Part shown: positions 58,680 to 64,000 of the stretch, piece after piece | How the letters are laid out: every line of letters starts with the position of its first letter | Numbering within the stretch: the stretch's first letter is position 1 | Source: Tachypleus tridentatus | Lineage: Eukaryota; Arthropoda; Merostomata; Xiphosura; Limulidae | Length of the DNA stretch: 64,000 nt | Assembly (NCBI RefSeq): GCF_004210375.1 | Contig: NC_134833.1 | Span: 44,324,782 to 44,388,781 of the forward strand | Reading direction: 5' to 3' | Notes under the pieces: model-generated | What the model was told of the DNA's origin: nothing | What the model saw: the letters and a program-made list of their open reading frames with translations, nothing else | The model's database searches: none | Translations under genes and position numbers: made by a program

Positions 58680-59165
58680 TAGACCCCATTTAGCACATAC
58701 TTGAATGTTGTTTGCCAACATAACCAAGTGTAACTAACAATATATGATTAACAAAACCGTAAAAACTGATTTCAAATGCTACAGACCACCTTCAGCTTAT
58801 CCTTGAAAGCTGTGTGTCAATATAATTAACTGTGACTTACACTATATTGTTAACATAACCTGAAACAAGTCTGGTTTCAAATCCTATAGACCACCTGCAG
58901 CTCGGCTTTGGATGTTGCGAGTCAAAATAACTAACTGTAACAATATATTGTCAACATAACCATAAACAAGTCTGGTTTCAATTCCCATTTGAAATCATTT
59001 CAGATCACATTTAGATGCTCTGTGTCAACTTTAATGAAAAATATATTGTTAATACAACTGTAAACAAGTTCCATAGAGCAACTTTGAAATATTTCTGGCA
59101 CCACGTGCTTCAAGCTAACAACAGCTGATAATATATTGCCAATGTTACCAATTTATAATATACTC
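58680..59165. repeat. Degenerate tandem repeat, ~110-125 bp unit
   Basis: About four units share, in order, 'TAACTGTAAC...ATATATTGTTAACATAACC', 'AAACAAGTCTGGTTTCAAAT', 'CTATAGACCACCTGCAGCT' and 'GGATGCTGTGTGTCAA'. The unit starts fall near 58,690, 58,810, 58,925 and 59,030. Strongly diverged. Confidence 0.65.
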
Positions 59166-59475
59166 AGTGAAGAAACTATACTTCTTGTTCCCATGTTAAT
59201 TTGGTTGAAGAATAATAAAAATTCCTCTCTTGAATGATTAGTGAATACCCAGTGCATTGTCTGTTTTCTGAATTCCTTAACATCAAGCTTTAATTTAGGA
59301 TAAAGGTAGTTAAGTCTGCCACAGTAAACCTTTTCTTAATATTTGTTGGTTACTATAATTTTCTCAAATTATAACTTAACACTTTTCAACCAAGAATACA
59401 GAAAACACAATATTATACTCTTTGAAGCTGTATATGTACATTTATTGCAAGATAAAAGTAATACAGAAAACTGTT

Positions 59476-60655
59476 TGGGGTCATTCATGTCAAATCATCC
59501 AGGTGAACCCTAAGAATGCCTTGAAAACATTCACATGTGCTCATCTACCCATATAATGAAAAACTGTCAAAGATTAGATCAATATCTCTAATAGTTTCTG
59601 ATTTACAGCCCTGTAAAAATTAGTTATTTTTTTTATTTTTGGCGAATACATTTTTGGGCAACTTTGGCTGTCTGAAGCTGCAAAAGTAATGGTTATAGAA
59701 GGCTAAAATTTGCTTCACTGACTGTATTAATCTCACAGAATTCAAAAATGGTCTCAAACCAAGTTTCTCTCTCTTAGGATTTGCATAGTGAGGCTGTAAA
59801 ATCACCTGAAAACCCAATATCGTAAAACAAACGTTTGTTTAATAAACCATAGCTCTAAGACTTAATGTGATGCAATGCTGAATTTTGTTTTCAAATTTCC
59901 TATAACATATCAGTTGATAAATCAGCAATTGTTGTAATTAAAAGTCTATTACATCTCCTGTAAAAAAATATAGTTGCATGCAACTTTTTTATGATTTAGT
60001 TAAAACAGCCCTACTTCAGGCCACATTTTGACCATGTCAGCCTTTTCAGATTTTTACCATATATTCTTACAACTCTGAATATGATCTACAAACAATTCAG
60101 GACGGTGTTCAACCTACTTTTTGAGTTACAATCGTTTGAAATATCCTCTGAACACACGTTTGTTATTTTACAAAAATCCAGTTCAGATGTGTTACTGTGT
60201 GCAAACAATTTTGAGTTATGATTTATAACTCAAAACGTAGGTTAAACACCATCCTGATTTTTTTTGTAGATCATATTCAGAGATGTAAGAATATATGGTA
60301 AAAATCTGAAAAGGCTGAATAACTGGTGACATGGTCAAACTGTGGCCTGAAGTAGGGCTGTTTTAGCTAAATCAAAAAAGTTGCATGCAACTACATTATT
60401 TTACAGGAGATCTAATAGACTTTAATTAAAACAATTGCTGATTGCAGCTTTAAGCAGCCAAAGTTTCCCGAAAATGAATTTGCCAAAAATAAATTAATTA
60501 AATTTTAAAGGGCTGTAAATTAGAAACTATTAAAGATATTGATCTACTCTTTGAAAAATTTTCATTATATGGGTAGATGAGCACATGTGAATTTTTTCAA
60601 GGCATTCTGAGGGGATCACCTGCAGCCCCCTGGATGATTTGACATGGAATGACCC
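59476..60655. mobile_element. Large imperfect palindrome, probable foldback DNA transposon
   Basis: Left arm 59,476-~60,136 and right arm ~60,216-60,655 are inverted copies around a ~80 bp centre. Outer ends: GGTCATTCATGTCAAATCAT on the left and the complement of ATGATTTGACATGGAATGACC on the right. Inner pairs include CATGTGCTCATCTACCCATA with TATGGGTAGATGAGCACATG, AGTTGCATGCAACTTTTTT with AAAAAAGTTGCATGCAACT, and CAACCTACTTTTTGAGTTA near the centre. The left arm has ~235 bp (about 59,686-59,920) with no partner. No open frame of note lies inside. No clear target-site duplication was seen. The structure fits a non-autonomous element with very long terminal inverted repeats. Confidence 0.85.
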
Positions 60656-60769
60656 TTTGTTACAATCATGTGAACAAAATTTGTATTTACAAAATATTCT
60701 TATGTAATAAATTGGTTATTTTGAAACTGATAAAAACACACATTAAATTCTTAAAACAGTATTACAGTA

Positions 60770-61120
60770 CAATTTGTGCCTAAATCACCAATCTCTTGGA
60801 AAAATTCTGATCAACAAGAAGATTTAAAAAATAATTTTAAACTCGTATATAAACAGTATAACAATAATTCAGAAAAATACATAAAGTTTAATTTTGTAAT
60901 TAAGGATGAGTTTGCAGCACGTAAACATGAGACACACTACAGTGACCAGGGATTTTCATTCTTCAACTTATTTTCAGATAAATCACACCAAAGTGTTCCT
61001 GGAGAACTAGTTAACAGTTTCTACGACATACGAGTTATTGGTTGGATCAAAGGAAATACTAAAAAGAGAACGTATCAAAACATAACTCAAGATTATTATA
61101 TGAATTACATTGTCATATAA
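60770..61120 (+). CDS. Unassigned exon-like open frame (~115 codons)
   Basis: An open frame runs to TAA at 61,118-61,120. No ATG is near its left end; instead a TATTACAG acceptor-like site lies at about 60,760-60,767, so it may be a terminal exon. The product is hydrophilic and evenly composed (for example KYIKFNFVIKDEFAARKHE, SFFNLFSDKSHQSVPGELV, SFYDIRVIGWIKGNTKKR), unlike the low-complexity chance frames elsewhere in the window. No signal peptide or transmembrane segment. I do not recognise the family. It begins ~115 bp right of the palindrome, so it could be host sequence or part of a mobile element. Confidence 0.35.
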   Translation, partial: QFVPKSPISWKNSDQQEDLKNNFKLVYKQYNNNSEKYIKFNFVIKDEFAARKHETHYSDQGFSFFNLFSDKSHQSVPGELVNSFYDIRVIGWIKGNTKKRTYQNITQDYYMNYIVI

Positions 61121-62689
61121 TTTCAACCATTTGTTAACAGTAAACTTCAAATATCATATCATTAGTACTTGAATCTATATATCAATCATATATCCCTTTG
61201 TTTCAAACTAATAAATAATCTCACATACCATTTCTCTGCTAACAGATCCACATATTTTTAAATCTACTTTTCAAATCTCTAACATACTTGGTCAATATAG
61301 CTATAAACTTCCTATCAAGAAAAAACTTACTTTTATATATTTTTAAAAGACAGTATAATTCTATGATGAAATGTCTATAGTGAGTGTAGTAGTGAAAAAT
61401 ATTTATCGTTTATATATTTTTATCTTTATATTAACTGTATTTACAATAAAAAAGAATCACAGATAACTTACTTCCATGTAAGATAACAACCACATGTTCT
61501 AAAATTATACACGTTTTCTTATAGCAAAGCCATATTGGGCTATCTGCTGAAAATTATACATTCTTAACTACTATGCACTAAGAGAACAACCAAACCATGA
61601 TAATGATGATGTATATACATATTTCCAAGTATTAGTTGCAGTATGCAAGGATTACATTGCATTTAGAATTCTTCAGTTACAGCTGTTCAGCAACTCTAAA
61701 CACATACAAAATAAACATGAAGACTCACAGTAGTAGCATCAAGTTAACAAAGGCATAATATAAAGTTCGTACTTAAATAAACCTCTATACTTACTAAAGA
61801 ATTCTTTAAAAAAATTATTTAGTTTTACCAAATTCGATTTGTATTCATTATATGTGCATAAAAGTATACATATTTAAATACTTTAAGATTGGAAAGAAAC
61901 AAAAGGGTGTATGAATATCTACGAACACATAATTTATAACAGAAACATTAGATTAAAATATTCGTTTTTAGGTACCTAACCTTTTACTTTCCAGGATAAA
62001 AACTGGCAATATTATTTTCTTTTCAGTAAAATGGTCAAAATCATCTACTGCTAGACAAATGAATACACAAAACTATTTCTTTTGTACAACTTTGAAGTGA
62101 AAAATTTTCAAGGTTTATTAGAGGTGAAAAGAAAAAATGGAATGACATATTTTTCTACTACTCGATTTCAAATAATCTCGTCTGTGATACTCTGTCATTT
62201 TTATATACTGATGACAGTTGAAAACTGAAGTAATAAAAGTTTATCCAGTGATGATTAACTTTAGATTTGTTTTATTTGTTTACAAAAGATGTAGTATAAT
62301 TAACTCTATAATAAGTCTAAATAAATATTTATAAACAGGAACCAAGTAATGACAATTCAGTTTATTCAGATATGTTTTATAAACAAGACAAAGATTACAA
62401 TTGCCTGATATTATTGTTAAATATCAATGGCATTTGGAAACTAAGTTATGACATGACATTTCAGATACTGTCATTTAGTCATGATTAGATCTGTTTTATG
62501 AAACAGGTAAATTGTATTTTTTTTTAAATTAAAACTTGCTTTTAAATGTAATCAGTCCATAAATTAAAACACTACAGGTATATTTTAAACCTTTAATCAA
62601 ATGAGTCTAAACCTAAAAATAATGTCCCAGACTTTTGCATGCGAAAGAAACTATACATTTCCTTTTAACATAATGTCTTACTCATATTA
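61121..62689. other. Intergenic sequence, nothing firmly recognised
   Basis: AT-rich. A short AGCAAAGCCATATTGGGCTATCTGC piece at 61,523-61,547 may be a relic of a family 2 SINE on the minus strand. No exons seen. Confidence 0.5.
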
Positions 62690-63265
62690 TTGTTTTCATA
62701 GTTTTCAGCATGAGCTAACACTGGCCTCTAACTAGGAACTACTGTCATTACAACTGATTTATAACATGAAACATTAATATCCAACTGACCTTTAACCTGA
62801 ACCTATGAATATCCAACACATATTATGATTGATCTATCAGCTGAATTTACTGATATACTATTCTCATTACAACTGACCACTGCCTTTAAACTCTTGATAT
62901 CCTAATGACTTTACAATTGAATTAACCTGAAACAACTGATATCATAGAGACTTTCCAAATGAACAAACCGAAAACTAATGGTATTCTAATGACGTTATAA
63001 TTAACCTAACCGAAAACTATTGATATTTTACTAATATTGTAACTAGCACCTAATCTGAAACTACTAATATGCGATTGACATTACAACTAATCTTCATCCA
63101 GAAACTAATGATATCATGACTGATCTTCTTTAACCTGAAACTGTTGATATATCACCAACTTCATGATTACTCTTTACTTTAGTACTATTGTTAATCTGTA
63201 ATTATAGACATTTTAACTGGCCTTTTTTTCTGAAAATACTGATATTATATGAACAGCAAGAGTGA
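62690..63265. repeat. Degenerate tandem repeat, ~45-55 bp unit
   Basis: About ten units of the form 'TAACCTGAAACTACTGATAT...CTAATGACATTACAACTGA'. Examples start near 62,750, 62,795, 62,905, 62,965, 63,005, 63,050, 63,100 and 63,130. Unit lengths vary and identity between units is low. Confidence 0.7.
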
Positions 63266-63839
63266 CCTCTGACCGAGAAGTAATGTTTTCATACTCACAG
63301 TGCATTTAGGTTGGAGAGTGAATTAAGTAAATTATTAGTTAATGAAAAATATATTTCTTTAAATTTATATTTCTTCCAAAAGCATTTAATAAAAAATACT
63401 GTTTTATACAGCAATTTGTAACATCAAACCTAAGTACCTTTATTGAAAAATTCACTCGATGCAGCACAGTGGATTTATGTAGAAAACTGATAGTTTGTTA
63501 TTAAAACTACTTGGATGAAAAGAACACACAGGAGTACAATTATCTTAATATCCTGGTGTTTCCGAAAGACATCAATGTGGTGTCTGAGTAGAGTAATCTG
63601 AAATAATTACAAAAACATAACCTTTTAAAATTAAACACTAAAATATCTGTGTTAACACAACATTTCATTCAGTTATGCTTAAGGACACTGAGCTAATAAT
63701 TAAAATGTAATTAACACAGTGTCACCACACACTGTTATACACATTGACTGAAACAGTCACAAATGTTCACATTTAATAAATGCAAAATAAAATAATCTGA
63801 GAGTATTTCTTACCAAGTCAGTTGGGGACCACTTGCTTT
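63266..63839. other. Intergenic sequence, nothing recognised
   Basis: AT-rich, without coding or repeat signal that I can identify. Confidence 0.5.
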
Positions 63840-63915
63840 ATTTGTTTGTGAATTTTGAACAAGGCTAATCAAAGGCTACCTGTGCTAGGCATCTGTAATT
63901 TAAGGGTAGTAAACA
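63840..63915 (-). mobile_element. SINE family 1 tail fragment, minus strand
   Basis: The sequence GGCTACCTGTGCTAGGCATC followed by TGTAATTTAAGGGTAGTAAA corresponds to the complement of the family 1 tail (GACGGCTAGCACAGATAGCC preceded by CTGCTAAATTAGG). Decayed. Confidence 0.55.
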
Positions 63916-63924
63916 AGAGAAATG

Positions 63925-64000
63925 GTAGCTTTTGTTTGAAATTAAACATAAAGTAACATTTTGGGCTGTCTATGCTCTGCCAATCACAGGTATCAAAACT
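63925..64000 (-). mobile_element. SINE family 2, minus strand, cut by window end
   Basis: The complement of the family 2 tail and B-box side: GAAATTAAACATAAAG, then TTGGGCTGTCTATGCTCTGCC and ATCACAGGTATCAAAAC. The tRNA-like head would lie beyond the window. Confidence 0.7.

Overview
This is a stretch of animal nuclear genome, not a microbial one. It is AT-rich, has no operons, contains spliced-exon remnants with GT/AG borders, and is dominated by eukaryotic mobile elements: tRNA-derived SINEs, a CR1-like LINE, Penelope-like and DIRS-like retroelements, and hAT and Tigger DNA transposons. I recall this SINE core (positions 2,932-3,198 and 7,527-7,812) from horseshoe crab sequence, so a chelicerate, probably Xiphosura, is my best guess. 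That guess rests on memory, not on a search.

Layout. Positions 1-14,964 are single-copy intergenic sequence with a decayed Penelope-like element on the minus strand (about 2,760-4,225, interrupted by a SINE), further Penelope terminal-repeat fragments, a CR1-type 3' fragment, SINEs and a Tigger remnant with an internal deletion (11,220-12,355). Positions 14,965-35,605 (copy A) and 35,606-57,013 (copy B) are two direct, nearly identical copies of one ~20.6-21.4 kb unit lying head to tail. Positions 57,014-64,000 are single-copy again, with a SINE, degenerate tandem repeats, a ~1.18 kb imperfect palindrome (59,476-60,655), one unassigned exon-like ORF (60,770-61,120) and a SINE cut by the window edge.

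The only cellular gene I can identify is inside the duplicated unit: the 3' half of an SLC4-family bicarbonate transporter (Na+-coupled NBC/NDCBE-like), plus strand. Recognisable pieces are the end of the cytosolic domain, the TM2 region, the late membrane helices, and the C-terminal tail with its stop codon. Both copies carry the same in-frame stops in at least four exons and lack the central membrane exons, so both look like pseudogenes. The interval where the missing exons should be is filled by DIRS, hAT and Penelope sequence, and the last intron holds a CR1-like LINE. A ~723 bp segment with one well-conserved SLC4 exon exists only in copy B (46,226-46,948); copy A has lost it.

I found no intact protein-coding gene, no functional RNA gene, no CRISPR and no convincing new system. 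The most informative features are the tandem duplication (real, or uncollapsed haplotypes), the copy-specific exon loss, the sharp change in divergence at the 5' edge of the unit, the hammerhead-like motifs in Penelope terminal repeats, and the large palindrome.
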